A stretch of 64,000 nt of DNA. It comes from Cryptomeria japonica (taxonomy: Eukaryota; Streptophyta; Pinopsida; Cupressales; Cupressaceae). Below are positions 1 through 12,760 of this stretch, piece after piece. A program made the position numbers and the translations under genes. Location of the stretch: contig NC_081409.1 in the NCBI RefSeq assembly GCF_030272615.1, forward strand, positions 471,878,573 through 471,942,572, read 5' to 3'. Position 1 is the first letter of the stretch, and each line of letters begins with the position of its first letter. Below the pieces are notes generated by a model that saw only the letters and a list, made by a program, of their open reading frames with translations, did not search any database and was not told the DNA's origin.

Positions 1-1600
1 ACCCTCAAACTGAGCCACTACCTAGTTCTATATATGATAGTTTGAGTCATTTTGTCTATATCTATATTCTCCTGTGCCAACCACCTTATTAGAGAGAGAG
101 GCTTCTTGTCAATTTCCTGCTCCTTATATACAGAGTCTAATAGTTCACCATCATCCCTTAGTTCTTTGGGGAGATTGGTCTCTATATCAAAATCTCTTAT
201 TTGTGGTACTGACAGCCTAAAATAATTATTTTCTCTAACTTCAAAACTGTCTTGGAGGTTTTCCCAAAAATCCTTCAACCTAGACTTATGCCCCTCATAT
301 GCCTTTGGCATTATTTGCTTTAGCTTGCCGTAGGGATCATAGTACTCCCTTGCATAATTGAATTCTTTAAGATTTAAATCCAAAAGTTCCTGCTCTATTG
401 TCTTCGCTACCTAAATCTTTGAACAAGAGAAATAACCAATAGAAACTAAAAAATCTATACCCGCCTTGTGTTTTGAAGACAAAAGGGATTGAAGGCCGAA
501 CATCTACATGACATATTCTAACAATATAATGCGATCATTTCAGTATCATGGAAAAAACATAGGTTTTTTTGTGAATCCACTAACCCTGATATATGTAGAG
601 CATTGATTCTGAACGAACCAACATACCCATTCCCTAATGATTATCATTGCTTCTGGGCTGATTCTATAACCTATATCAACTGTCAGTTTGATGATGACAG
701 GAAAAAGGAAGGCATGGTTCATTCTTTTAAAATGTGTGTTTGCATTGTTTAGAAGAAATTGTGAGTAATACTCCCACACCTTCTTATGCCCTTCCTCATC
801 ACCTAGCTAGCCCTCAATTTGCAACCCTACAAATTTGCCTGCTCAGGCAGCTACCCAGATAACATCAGAGGTAAAGAATAATTTCTTCATTTGATGCAAA
901 TCCTTCATCTTCTTATGTATGTTGTCAGAAATAATTTGGGCCCAGTCAAAGTATTGTTTCCCTATTAGTATGGTTGTCATAAAATGAAACATCCAAGGGT
1001 GGAAGTGCCGGCAATTTGGCTTTCTGAAAGCCTTGCTCAGCATGATGATTAAGTCTCATTGAGGCTCCTTAAAATCTGTCCTCAAAATATTTGTGGCCTT
1101 TAGCCCTTTCTTCCTCTCCTCTTCCAGCCAATTCTCATTCATGTGCCTTTTGGTTAAAGCAATATTCTTATTCTATACTTCGATAGCTTCTTCCTCTATA
1201 GTCAGGAGTACTTCATCCCTCGCAGGGATGCCAAACACAAATCCCATCATATCCACTAATAAATCAATCATAGTTCTACCCTAATCATCTGTGCACTTTC
1301 TGGTGTTGCATTGTAGAATTGTGCAACGATCATAATGAATTCAAGGGCTTGGACCGATTGCAGGAAAATGGTTGCTTCCACCAGACTTGATCTCTTAATT
1401 CTCCTCAGTGAGGCCTCTAGCCTTGGTCTGTCCAATTGTGTTTTGATATCTTCGAACTCGATATTCCCCACCTCTTTATCTGTCATCCATTTTATTCGGT
1501 CCTCCAACTTCCAAACATAGACCTACCCTTGATATTGATATTTCATGGTTATAGGAAGTTTTTCCAACTCCTTGCCTCTCTTGTTGGGGGTTGGGTCCAT
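1..1600 (-). pseudogene. Accessory ORF of a minus-strand Tat-like element, broken, runs off left edge
   Basis: This frame follows the hairpin repeats at 1680-3060 and the integrase remnant at 4075-5040 on the same strand. It is therefore read as the accessory ORF downstream of pol. I take the ATG at 1600 as the start (MDPTPNKRGKEL...). The frame shifts once near 1270-1290 and then continues to the left edge with several in-frame stops, for example near 840, 543 and 18. Three short blocks match the passenger ORF of the hAT element at 30572-34618: FDWAQIISDNI at about 895-945, RVSGFTKKPMFFP at about 546-590, and YDPYGKLKQIM at about 305-345. The first two also match the Tat ORF at 49596-53240. 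No known enzymatic motif is visible. The function is unknown; a divergent plant-mobile-domain-like protein is one possibility. The homology is read by eye. Confidence 0.6.
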
Positions 1601-1679
1601 CTAAATGCTCTAATCTACAAGAAAGAATCATAAATCAGTCCATTGCATACTTAAAAATATCAATAACATCATCCACCTT

Positions 1680-3060
1680 GGGACTCTGGGGTTTTTGGGT
1701 TCCATGTTGGATAACTTCCTTTTAAAAAAACTAACTTCAAAACTTTAGGGTTCTGAGGCTAGCATAGGCTTAAAAATTAAGTCCAGAACTCCGAGGTTCT
1801 GGGGTTTCGAGATGGACAAGAAAAGTTGACTTCGGGACTTCGGGGTTCTGGAGTCCCGAGGTAGTTCAATTGAGTGCCAAAAAGATGTTTCAGAACTTTG
1901 GGACTTTGGGGTTCTAAGGTTAAAACAGTGTCCAAATAGGAAATAACTTGGAGACTCTGGATTTCTAGGGTTTAAAGGTTTTGGGTAATTCACTCATGAG
2001 TTTCTGAGATGATCTGAAACTCCGGGGATCCAAGGTTCTGGGATAAAAGAAAAACCAATCCCAGAACTCTAGGGTCTGAGGTTTCGAGGTTTATAAGAAG
2101 TACCAAGCCCAAAACTCTAGGGGTCCGGGGTTCCAAGGTTCATGATAACTATAAAGCCTGGAACTCTCAGGTTTTGAGGTTGGGAAAATCTAGGGCACGC
2201 GAAAAGAATAAGACATGCAAAATGAGGAAAGAAAAAAGGAAAATCTAATCTAAAAAACTAAAAGATCTAAACACAAAAATACAAGGAAGGAGAAAAATCT
2301 ACAAACCTGGTGGGAGAAAACACATTAAAACCTAGCAACACAAAGACGCAAAGTTGGGAGGTCACAACTAGAAGGTTTGCAAAACCTAAGTGCACAAATG
2401 AACTTAAAAAAGTTCATTCCTCCTATTTATACCCCTGAAATTTCATCTGTATGGTTGCTTTAAACAATACCTCGAGAGTCTGAGGTTCCCGACTTCCGAG
2501 GTGAAAGCTAAAAACAAATAGACCTCAGGACTCTGGGGTTCGGAGGTGAAAAAAGAAAAACAAGCAAAACAACCTCGAGACTCCAGGGTTCTGGGGTTGT
2601 CAAGAGAACACAACTTCGAGACTCCAGGGTTCTGAAGTGACTAACAACAAAACATGAAGAACTTGGGATTTTGGGACTGCAGAGTCCCGAGGCTTCAATA
2701 GAAAAAAAAAAAAAAAAAAAAGACAAGGCACGACTTTGGGACTCTCAAGATCTGAGGTTCCAAGATCGTGACAAACATAGCAAACAAAAAAACCTACCTA
2801 GGAACTCCGGGATTTCAAGTTCCAGGGTCAAAACATAACTAAAGCAAATGCCTACTTTGGGACTCTGGGATTCCGGAGTTCCGGGGTAAGACCTCAAAAA
2901 CAAACAAAGGACTCCTTGGGACTTCGGGGTTCTGGGGTGTCCAAGAAGAAACTAAAAAAATAAAGCTACAGAAAGCAAAAAGAGGAACCCATATTTTCAA
3001 GACAAGGAAACTAGTGGGGTTAGGTATGCAAGGCATAACAAATGGTGACTATCTGGGAAA
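1680..3060. repeat. Degenerate hairpin-forming repeats between integrase and accessory ORF
   Basis: A short motif of the type GGACTYCGGGGTTCTGGRG recurs many times at irregular spacing. Many copies contain GGGACT followed a few bases later by AGTCCC, so they can fold into small stem-loops; clear cases are near 1832-1858 and 2668-2692. A run of about 21 A lies at 2701-2721. The position, directly after the integrase end and before an accessory ORF on the same strand, is the same as that of the unrelated hairpin array at 47826-49070. Variable tandem repeats in the 3' untranslated region are known for Tat/Ogre elements. Confidence 0.75.
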
Positions 3061-4074
3061 AATTACTCTAGGAATTTTAGAACTTCAGAATCTCTAATAT
3101 AACCTAATACCTAAAGTTGCTATCATTCAAAAGGATGTATAAGAGCGAAAAGATGAGCAAACCAATGAACAAACAACCAGGTCCAGAACTGAATAGGATT
3201 AACTCTTAAGTGTGTGCGCATGATTTATTACTTCATCATTTTCAATAATGAAGATAAACAAAGGAAATTGAGCCCAAGCTACGTAGGTGAAAAAAACCAA
3301 TGTGTTTCATGCAAGGTTATCTTGGGGATAGCTCTACTGCCAGCCGAGCATTCATAGCCCTGACAGAGATACCTTTGGCTCCCATCAAACAGTGCTCCAC
3401 TACCAGCCAGGCGTCCATAGCCCCGGTGGAAATTACTTGAAACACCCAAGTTTAGTTGCTTTAAGTGGATCATTTCTTTTCTCTTTAATTTTTTTTAAAA
3501 CATCATAGAATATAAAGGGATTATTTCATTTGAACTTAAAGCAACTTTCAAACATTGAAGCCCAAACACTAGGTTGGGAGCCATGGTGGTCAACATGAAA
3601 CATCCTGACTTCTAATTTTTTACTTAGAAACAACTTCATCTGATACCTTACAAAAATTTCTTGATGTAACTTAATGTGATGGTAGTGCTGAGTAATCAAG
3701 TTAGCCTCTTCCAAGTGAGAGTCAAGAACTCAAATCATATTTAAACTATTATATACCACCTTGGACGAGTGTAGACAAATGTTTCAAAATTAACCAAATA
3801 ATAATGAAGTTGTAAAGAGAAAAGAGTCGAAGTCTCTCAAAATTTGGCAACATGTCATGCAAAGAACACCTATCCTTTAGAATCCTTGAGAATAAACATG
3901 TATCCTAACATAACAAAATGGAAGCAAATGAAATGAAACAAACAAACAAATCAAAATAAAAAATAACAAGGGAAACAAGCATGGATAAAAAGCGAAAACA
4001 TGCAATCAACACGCAAACTTAAACAAACAAACAAATAATCTACTATAGTACAACATGTAGAACTCCTCTTAAAT
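3061..4074. other. Untranslated spacer downstream of integrase, with a two-copy 60-bp repeat
   Basis: No coding region is supported here. A block of about 40 bp occurs twice, near 3333 and 3393, each copy containing ACTRCCAGCC and CATAGCCC. The rest is A-rich on the plus strand. It is the 3' untranslated part of the minus-strand Tat-like element. Confidence 0.45.
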
Positions 4075-5040
4075 TTAATCAAAATAATGCTTGAGGAATT
4101 GACCATTGACGGGCAATGGTACTAGTTCCCCAGTCAAAGAGCTTAACCTAAAAGTGTTTTCTCCTAAAATTTTGGCAATCTGGTAAGGACCTAACCACAA
4201 CCTTTCAAACTTATGGTGATCACCCTTCTTCTCCTTGGCCTTGTCCCATAACAAAACTAGGTCAGAGATCCAAAAGGATTTCACCTTGGCTCTTCTGTCA
4301 AACCATCGCTTAACAACTGCTTGATGCTTAGCGAAGTGTTGTAGGGTATTAATCCTTTTCTCATCAAGTTTTAATAGGTTTAGGAGACGAACTTCTACCT
4401 GATCCTCAATTTCAAGTTCTTTCATTAATTGGAGGATAGGTATCTATAATTTTTTTGGAAAATAGGGGTTTGGCCATAAACAACGTAATACAAAGAAGTT
4501 CCTAGGGCGGCTTTAACTCTTGTTCGATCAACCCATAAGGTGTACCTCACTTGATTGTGCCAATCCTTGGGATTTTTCTCAAGTAGCTTCTTGATTACAT
4601 CAAAGATGTTCTTATTTGTGGATTCAACTACTCCATTACCTTACGGATAGTAATTGGAAGAGAATTTCAATATCACCTTATACTCATATGACCATTGTAT
4701 CAACTATGCAAAAGTAAAAGTAGGGTCATTGTCACATACTAGAGCAAATGGCATACCAAACCTGGTGACGATGTATTCTTCAGTGAATTTCAGAACAACC
4801 TCTGCAGTAGCATTTCTACATGCTATGGCCTCCATCCATCAGGTGCAGTAATCTGGTATGGTGAGAATGAACTTATAATTCTGGTAATGAGCTTGAGACA
4901 AACCCTAGCCTCTAACTAACTTCTTTGGATGCATCTCTAGATCAAATTCTTGTAAAATAGCCATCCATTTCCCTCGGCATTCTCCCATCTCTGATTGCAT
5001 AAGCAGTGACTTAACTGCTTGATCAGGTATAATTGCATCT
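4075..5040 (-). pseudogene. Ty3/gypsy Tat-type pol remnant: RNase H tail joined to integrase
   Basis: Reading leftward from 5040, the frame first gives the tail of a gypsy RNase H domain (GKWMAILQEFDLEMHPKK at about 4905-4975). It then passes directly into an integrase core: WMEAIA, RFGMPFALVCDND and NGVVESTNKN at about 4870-4560. It ends in the C-terminal integrase module (FERLWLGPYQIAKILGENTF, then LKHYFD) with the stop at 4075. The last module closely resembles the end of the intact pol at 43463-47350. The His/Cys zinc-binding part that should lie between RNase H and the core is missing, so an internal deletion is likely. Several in-frame stops break the core. Everything upstream of the RNase H tail is absent. 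Confidence 0.85.
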
Positions 5041-5546
5041 CATAATCATGATCTAACATCTAACTATATTGCATTCACATATACATGAAAGTACATCATT
5101 CCTATACAAAGGTTCTTTACGTAAATTGAGCATAACATGATGAGAGTAAACAAATACATGTATTCTACATTACAACATGGATCTAACTATATGTATAATT
5201 ATCCATTACAAGTCATGATAATATCACATAAATTTTCAACTTGTTGCCCAAAGCTATTTCCATTATAAACACATAAGAATACAACTTGTTGAGTATGTTA
5301 CAGCATATGGCAATTTACAACACAAGTGTTTGGGTCTTTTATACATGTTTACAATATTGTCCAAAAGGGTAAAAAACCAAGAGTCTATACTCTTTTACAT
5401 GGTTACAATGCTTCCCAAAATTGGCATAACCATTTCTAAACCAATGATAGATATGAACCATTACATCACAACCAAAGAATGAACTCCATTAAATGTATGT
5501 CTAATGTGTAATCATTGATACACTGCATGCTACTATTGTAAAGTTT
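5041..5546. other. Unassigned A/T-rich sequence
   Basis: I see no ORF, terminal repeat or RNA signal here. It separates the truncated pol remnant from the copia-type LTR. Confidence 0.4.
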
Positions 5547-6957
5547 TGATGCTAATAGTAAACAAGATGAGAGGGGGGGGGTGAATCATACAAACTTAAT
5601 CTTCAATATATTCAATAGATTCAACCTCAGTAGCTTATACTTTAGAATACATAACCAAAACTGTAAAACATGCTAACTCATAAACACATAATCATTATAA
5701 CACATATAACACCAGATTTAACGTGGAAACCCAAATAGGGAAAAACCACTATGGGATTTCGGACCCACTAAGAAATATACCCTTCTAGAGTATGCTCAGT
5801 TAAAAGCAAATCCTGTTAAAGATTACAAACACATTGCTAGATGTGACCCGGTTAAGAGATTTCCCTCAGACTTGTTAGAGTCTTGCACTTTGTTAGAAGT
5901 GACCTTGTCAAAGGATTTCAAACACTCATTTAGAATGTTACCTTGCTAGAGGGTTTACAAATAAGACTGTTAGGTCCACTCGGTTAAGAGATTTCCTGTC
6001 ACTTACAAAATAAACAACAGTAATAAAATATATCTGCAACTTCACATCTGAAATGCTAAAGCAGATTCTTATTTGCTCAAAACAATCTTGTCATAAGACT
6101 TATCTAATCCCTTGATGATCTTGTTGGGCTTCTCAATCTATTCTTCAATCAGATCTTCAAGCTTCTGAGCTCGGTAAACATTCCTATAGCATCATTGTGC
6201 ATACATTTGCCCGCATGTAGTGTTTATCAACAATTCCTTATTTATAAACAATTTCTGACCGCTTAATCTCCTTGATCACATTTTCCATGATCAATCTTAG
6301 CCATCAGATCATTAAACTTAACTAGGTTCAATGTATTCTTCGATCTGAAAATGTTTTACCTCACCTTGGAACTTGCATTCCTTCCTAGGAACTTGTGCTA
6401 GGTTATTGCGGTTCAATCTGTGCAGTAGATCTTCCTCTTGATTTTCCATTGTCGTAGATCCTTAACAAACTTCATGCACGGCATACCAATCATTTATTCA
6501 TCTCCAGCTCATCAGCATCCTTCATTAAATAATGCTTTTATACATCCAATGCGATCTATTATAACTTGGTTGTTACTCAATTAATACTGAACTTCACTCG
6601 GTAGACATTTTGCCTTCTTTAACCGATATCAATAACCTTAGGGTTTACCGACTAGGTTCCTTGCTCGGTGACATAATACAGTATTAAACTTATAATCAAC
6701 AACATGTGTAGGATATCAAAACAATCAAAACATGATCTCATCATTGTCTAACTCGGTAATAATTGCCCATTGAATAACTTATATCTCCCCTTTATTATCA
6801 CATTCTTTCTATGTCACTTATCAACCTCCTAATACTCATCAACACATACTTCTCAAGATATGGCAACATCATACTGAATCATAAAATCAAATTCTTGACA
6901 TCAATGACAAAATAATATTATTAAGACAGTAATCATCCTTCTTTAGTTATATCAACA
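5547..6957 (-). repeat. Copia-type LTR, minus orientation
   Basis: On the minus strand the block starts TGTTGATATAAC at 6957 and ends at 5547 just beyond a C-run (seen on the plus strand as GAGAGGGGGGGGGTGAATC at 5569-5587). It shares three landmarks with the LTRs at 14000-15295 and 58681-59809: the TGTT start after GGAGAT, a GTTTTTCCCTATTTGGGTTT segment (about 5728-5748 here), and the G-run about 25 bp from the end. Both boundaries are inferred from that comparison. No partner LTR or target duplication was found, so this may be a solo or truncated LTR. Confidence 0.6.
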
Positions 6958-8639
6958 ATCTCCAACAACCTTCTCAATATCCTTATTGAAATGCCAACAC
7001 TCTCCTTTCTATTGTAATGGCAACAACTATTACATAGATCATATGGTCATGAGGTTTACTCATCCTTTCAAATATTTCTACACTATCACATATCATTACA
7101 ACTCATATGCCAAGAAGTTTTAATACATAAATTTGCTCCAAAGAATCCATAGCCACCACGAAGAAGATCCAAGTCTACGCACAAGAAGAACAACAACAAG
7201 AAGGGAAAAACCCCAATGGGAAAAACTCCAACCACCCGACCAATGTGGAACCAACAAGGAACCACCCCCCGAGCTAGGATATTTTGCTAGGTCCCAACAC
7301 ATACACTACACCAAGGTTGATTCTTAATACCAAAGGGACTAACACCAAGAAAGACTTCCATACACATGGACCAAACACCAATGTAATCAACAACCAGGAT
7401 AACTCCCAGAGGCCGACAAAATGTCAAGGCATAATTGCAAATGTAAAACACAAGGGAACACATGTACAAGGGAGTATCATCATATGCCAAACCAAAAACA
7501 AGGCACTAGCCTATGGGCATGTGGAGCCATCTCAACCTATGCGAGACCAAGGGATATTGGATTACCGTCTCCACGGTCTTCTCATGCTCAACCTAAAATA
7601 TCCTCCCTAGGATTGAGTCACGAGGCACTATCAATTATTATCTTTTTTAATTATCTAACTACCCATTCCCATTCATTTATTAGTTATCACTTAATTAAAA
7701 CAAGGTAAACTCCCTTATGCCCAAGAGGTTTAGACTTCATGCATCCTTACAAGGAACCTCATGATAGTCCATCTCTCATGACCCCAGGTGTCGCAAAGGA
7801 GCCCACTCCCTTACATGGACCCAAAATCAGCATTACAAGAGGCTCTAAATTAAACAAGTAAATCTGAATGAAACTTCATGCAGTACCAAACCATGCATAA
7901 CAAATACACAAGAAAGTTAGCATCGATAAATAAGAGAAATGAGCCTCTTGAGCCATGAAGTGCGTAAATCAAATCATAATACAACTGCAGCCAATTAAAT
8001 ATAAACCCAGCAAGGTCTTCACACTTGTTGTCCTTAAAATCAGCAGCCTAGATAAACCAATTCTCACGACAAAACAACATGAGAGCATCCCAATAAACAT
8101 GAATCTTCCATCCAAACAAAAGTGCAATGAACCCCAAAGTGGGATCACATCTTAAAACTGAAATCCATCAAAACTCAAATAATTCAAATAGCCTCTGGTT
8201 CTTCAAAATGCATCATAAAACATAACATAATATGACGACCATAATAGAGAATAATAAAAGAAGATAGAGCAATGTTTACATTACACTTAGCCCATGCTAT
8301 AACTCACGGGATTCATCCAAAACACAACTAGACTTTACATTTCAACATCTAAAACTCATGGACAACCCAGTACATAGACTCACACAACAAAATAAAATTG
8401 TCAAATAGCTATAGCTCTACATACACATAACTCTTATGTCACCCAGCAACAAGGACTCACATTATGGAAATCTAAAAACACATGCCAACCAGAAACATAT
8501 TAATAAATCCATCGAATGGGCAAACCCATTTTCTAGGTTACCAATTGAATGGTGAATACCAAACATCGTTATATACTCATTTGCCTAGTTTGGATCATTC
8601 TCATAGGCTATATGTCACTGAATCTACTTGAAACCAAGA
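6958..8639. other. Unassigned sequence without a supported gene
   Basis: Short open frames of 60-108 codons overlap on both strands between 7120 and 7710. They show no domain, no start context and no agreement with the neighbouring elements. The stretch is probably internal sequence of a decayed retroelement, but I cannot place it in a family. Confidence 0.35.
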
Positions 8640-9560
8640 AAATGAGTCACCAGGTATGAAATTTGTTGCCTCTGAAGGTTGGAGTTACTGTTGCTCACAC
8701 CAAATCAATAGAAAGAATGGATATTTGTTTAGCTGAGATAGCTAAAATAGGTCCCATCAGGCATGCCAAAACCTATTGTCACCAAGATTGCACCTGAGTG
8801 CTCAAGCTAAAAATCTCAGCAATCTTGTGAAACATTGGAAGATTTCCAGGCCTGTGGGTTGCCTATGGTTGAAATCAACCTCCAGAGTGAGCTAGTTCTC
8901 TGGTGAAACCTCCTAGAAAACTAAATTTGATCTAAGAAAAGAGGGAGAAATCTTGTTGGAAATAAAAAATTTCTTCTACTGGGAGGTGATACACCAATGG
9001 TTTTAATACTTACTTGTTCTCCTAAACTTCTATCAGCTTCAGAATACCTCAAAAATGCTTCACAACTTAATCTAGACCACTAGTACATCAATGTTTCATA
9101 TAAAGGTTCTAATTTTCTCAATGTTTATTGAAGGAAAAGATGTTTTTCACAACTACAAACTGATTGAATAAAAATAAACACGCTCATATAACCTGTACCA
9201 ATATGGAATTTTCTTGTATTTCAAAGCATAAATGAGACAGAAAATAAAGGATCTATAAATAAGTCACAGTATTTTTATCAATCATTGCACATCACACAAG
9301 AAGAATCTTGAAGGAAACCTAATGTATTTATTGAATACTAAAAGAGTTTTTCATTACAATGCTTTAATGCTTTTAAAGATAAAATAAGCTACAATACTTT
9401 TTGTTGTGTATGCAGAGAAGAAAAAGAACTAACTCTAAAAGAAAAGAGGAGAGAAAGCCTTAAAGAGAGGAAGTATAGAAGAAGATGGAGAATAATTGTT
9501 TTGCCTCCTCAAACTCAGGTTCAAACTTGAAGTTTCCTCCTTGATTGCATCTCCATTGCA
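8640..9560 (+). repeat. Dispersed repeat, copy A
   Basis: This block is related to 20339-21060 in the same orientation. Shared landmarks in the same order are GATTGCACC (8784 / 20338), TGAAACAT with GTGGGTTGC about 30 bp later, AGGTGATACACCA (8985 / 20539), ATACTTTTTGTTGT and an AAGAAAAAGAA...GGAGAGA segment (about 9390-9460 / 20955-21015). Identity looks moderate, perhaps two thirds by eye. Both copies are followed by a long T-rich tract without genes. It may be part of a long LTR or leader of a large non-coding retrotransposon derivative. Confidence 0.55.
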
Positions 9561-9639
9561 TAAATATATCTTGTTTTGGTCGAAATTGATGAAGAAGCAT
9601 GTGAAAAGGCATCTCAAACTATTGCAAATTGGAAGTTGA

Positions 9640-12600
9640 CTGTTGGAAACTCTATCTCAAGTCACAATGCACCCATGTGGGGTCTCTAGTTGAAGCCTAA
9701 CTGTTGAAAACTTCTCAAAACTCCCCTTATTTAAGGCCTAAATTGATGGATGAACTAAACTCCACCTTTTGTCTTTACAACTCATCCTTGAACTACTCTT
9801 GGAAATGTCTCTTAAGTGTACTTGGTCAAAACAGCCATCAATCATCTTATATTTTGTTTTATTCTTGATTCCCTTTAAAGGATTCAAATTTATTCATTGG
9901 GCAGTGAACTTGTCACTATTCTTCCACTTATCATTGTTCTCTTGATAACCTTTTAACTATGATTGTTATGAAATCTCCATTCATTGTCCCAAATCTCTTC
10001 ATGATATCCATTTGACTACAGATTCGACAGTGAATGTCACTGTATTCTCATGACCGAAGCATGATGTATAATCTTAGCTTGTATATACCTTGATTATTAT
10101 TAATTATTAAAGAGACATCCCTCTTGGTTACAATACACTCAACTTATTTGTCTCTAATCCTATATAGATTTAAAGATGCTACACTATTTTGTTTTTTTGT
10201 TCTTACTATGCTTGACAGTGAAAGCAGTACCAACACACTATTTATGTCCATACTTTGTCTTTGAGGTTATCTTAAGACTGCCCTTTGTGTGAAAAGTTGA
10301 CATTGTATATTTTCATCATGCTAGAGGCTTTGTGATGTTCCTATCTGTTATTCAAAGTGAATGTTATCACTGTACCTTACTTTGAGTACATGACAACCCT
10401 TGGACTAATTTTGACAACTTGTTGCTCTTAATATCATACTCCATATCATGTAGCTTTTCTAGAAATCATTATGATTGTTCCATTAGACTTTGATGACCTA
10501 TTTCTCAAGATGATTGTACTGAGCTTCTCCTATTGGTGGTAGTTGTAGCAGTGACTTGTGCACTTTCTTCTCCATGTCTTTGAACCTCGATTACTACCTT
10601 GTGATTCACTGTATTGTCTTCTTAATTGTGAAAACTTCATAGTTGCTTTTAGATTGTAGGGTTGTGTATGAGCTATTAGTCTCCTAGAATGCATTTATAT
10701 TATCCAAAGAATGTCATATTTTACTAATATGACTCTACCCAATTCAAAAGAGATTTGACCAGCCACTATTTTTTTAATCTTTGCATTCTCTTATTGTGTT
10801 GTTATCATCAACTCAATATATATTGGTGTCTTTGATTTTGTTTATTGAAATCTGCTTCTAAATGTGTATATTGATCTAATGAGGGGTCTGCAGGTTATGG
10901 TAGAATAAATCTATGCATTTTTACTATAAACTTCTAGCCATCTTTGTGTATTGTATACCAAGACTTGTGCTCTATGAATAGTTTATAGGCTATTCTTGAG
11001 GGGACTATCCTCTAGTCGCTATTGTGATAGTGACTTTTCCCTTCTATTCTTATCTTGAGTTACTGCCCATTGATTTGATATGTTTCTATACTTGAATTTT
11101 TGCTTAACTTATTTTACTATCTCTTTCTGAAACTCCGTGAATGCACTTTTGGCATTTGAAGAGATTCATTCATAAAATCGTTATTCAATCTTTTGTCTTT
11201 GTAAATACTGTGGTGTATGACCTTTTGAAAGACTTCTTATGATACTATTATATGACAAAGACCTCCTTTGAGTATTGACAGTTAAGGTAACTATCCTTTG
11301 TGCCATGTTGTCTTCATGAACTCCATTGAATGTTGTGAATGGTTCCTCATTGTACACATTGTGCCATTATCAACATGTTGTCCTATATCAATATGGATGC
11401 ACTTACTATTTATATCAGTTTCCAAAACCCTATCTTTTGCTATTAATCTCCTTGAATAGATACCTGATAGAGAACTATTACCTCTTGTGCATGCTCTTAT
11501 AATGTTTGTAGAGCCTTTTATCATTGTCTTTTGATGCTTGAGGTTGCCTTTGACCATTAAGAATGTTGACATTATTAATGGTGACTATCATTAAATGTGA
11601 TATCTCCACTATATGTTGCTTATGTACTCAAAGGTGCAAGGCATTGTGATTGTTCTTTGACAGTGATTACCCATGTCTAAACTCTGCTCTTTTTGCTTAA
11701 AGACTTTTATTTCTTGTGCATTGCATTCAGATTTATTACTCTTCACATTGTCCTTAATCAATTGAATGCTTTGATTGTGATATTTAATGCTTTCTCATTG
11801 ATATAGTCACTGCTTATGATCACTATGAATGATTTGGAATGGCTCCTTACTCACTATTGTTCTAGCCCTAGGTTTGAATCCCAATGTTCTTGACAACATC
11901 AATGGCTATTATGGATGGCTTTTGTCACTGCTCACTGTTCCAAAGTATTGTTACAACTTAAATCTATAACCATTCAATGGTTCATGAATATAATCTTCTT
12001 GTAAATTTGAAACCTCAAAAGCACTGGTCTGATCATGATCAAAGGATATCATCATTCAACCTCTTCGACTGTTCACTCTTTTCATGATATGATTTGACTG
12101 TTTTTAGTCTTTATACTTTTATCTTACTGACTGTCAAACCTTTTGGCACTATACATGCCTTTGATCATTATCTTTGCAATCAAAAACAAATAAAATATCA
12201 CCTTTAGAGGTTTTCCATTATATTCCTCTCATTCTTTCTTTCTGCTTCTATCCCATGGATTCTCAACATACCACTGTAGCTTAATATCACTGGACTTAGC
12301 ACTTGTGACATGATTTTGTCTAAGAGTGCTCAGTCTTTTCTACCATGTCATACCTTATGACTATTCATTACAAATATGTATTATCTATGATCTGCTCTAA
12401 ATATAATGGCTTTGTTCTTGAGGGCTTCTTCTTGGATTCTCTACTTTGTGCATGATGATTTCAATACTTTTGATAGAACTAATGAATGTCATAGTTGTTT
12501 TGAAGATTTTATGGCCTTTGTGGCTGGTACTTATGCTCTGATTTTTGTTGTCTTGGAGGTTGTTTTCTTTAAAAATCTATGATTTGATTATCTCTTTACT

Positions 12601-12760
12601 TACTCTATGCGTGACCTTGAAAAACCTACTCACTGCTATAGGGTTTGCAATCTTCAGTCACTGTATTTCAAAGCACTGGGAACTACTATCATTGTTTATT
12701 GTATTGGGATTCAATAATTTACAATGTATTCACCTAAAATAAAACATAAAGACTAAAAGA
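9640..12760. other. T-rich, gene-poor tract A
   Basis: The plus strand is markedly T-rich over about 3 kb. It has no long open frame and recurring short words such as TGACTGT, CATTGT and CTTTGTG. It follows dispersed repeat A, as 21600-25310 follows copy B. I see no domain, LTR end or RNA gene. Confidence 0.4.

Noticed and set aside
2701-2721. Run of about 21 A as the poly(A) tail of a LINE, SINE or processed copy
   Set aside because: It lies inside the degenerate hairpin repeats with the repeat continuing on both sides and no target duplication.
7120-7710. Cluster of overlapping open frames on both strands, 60-108 codons
   Set aside because: Composition is skewed (Thr/Lys/Gln-rich), frames overlap on opposite strands, and there is no domain or homology to neighbours.
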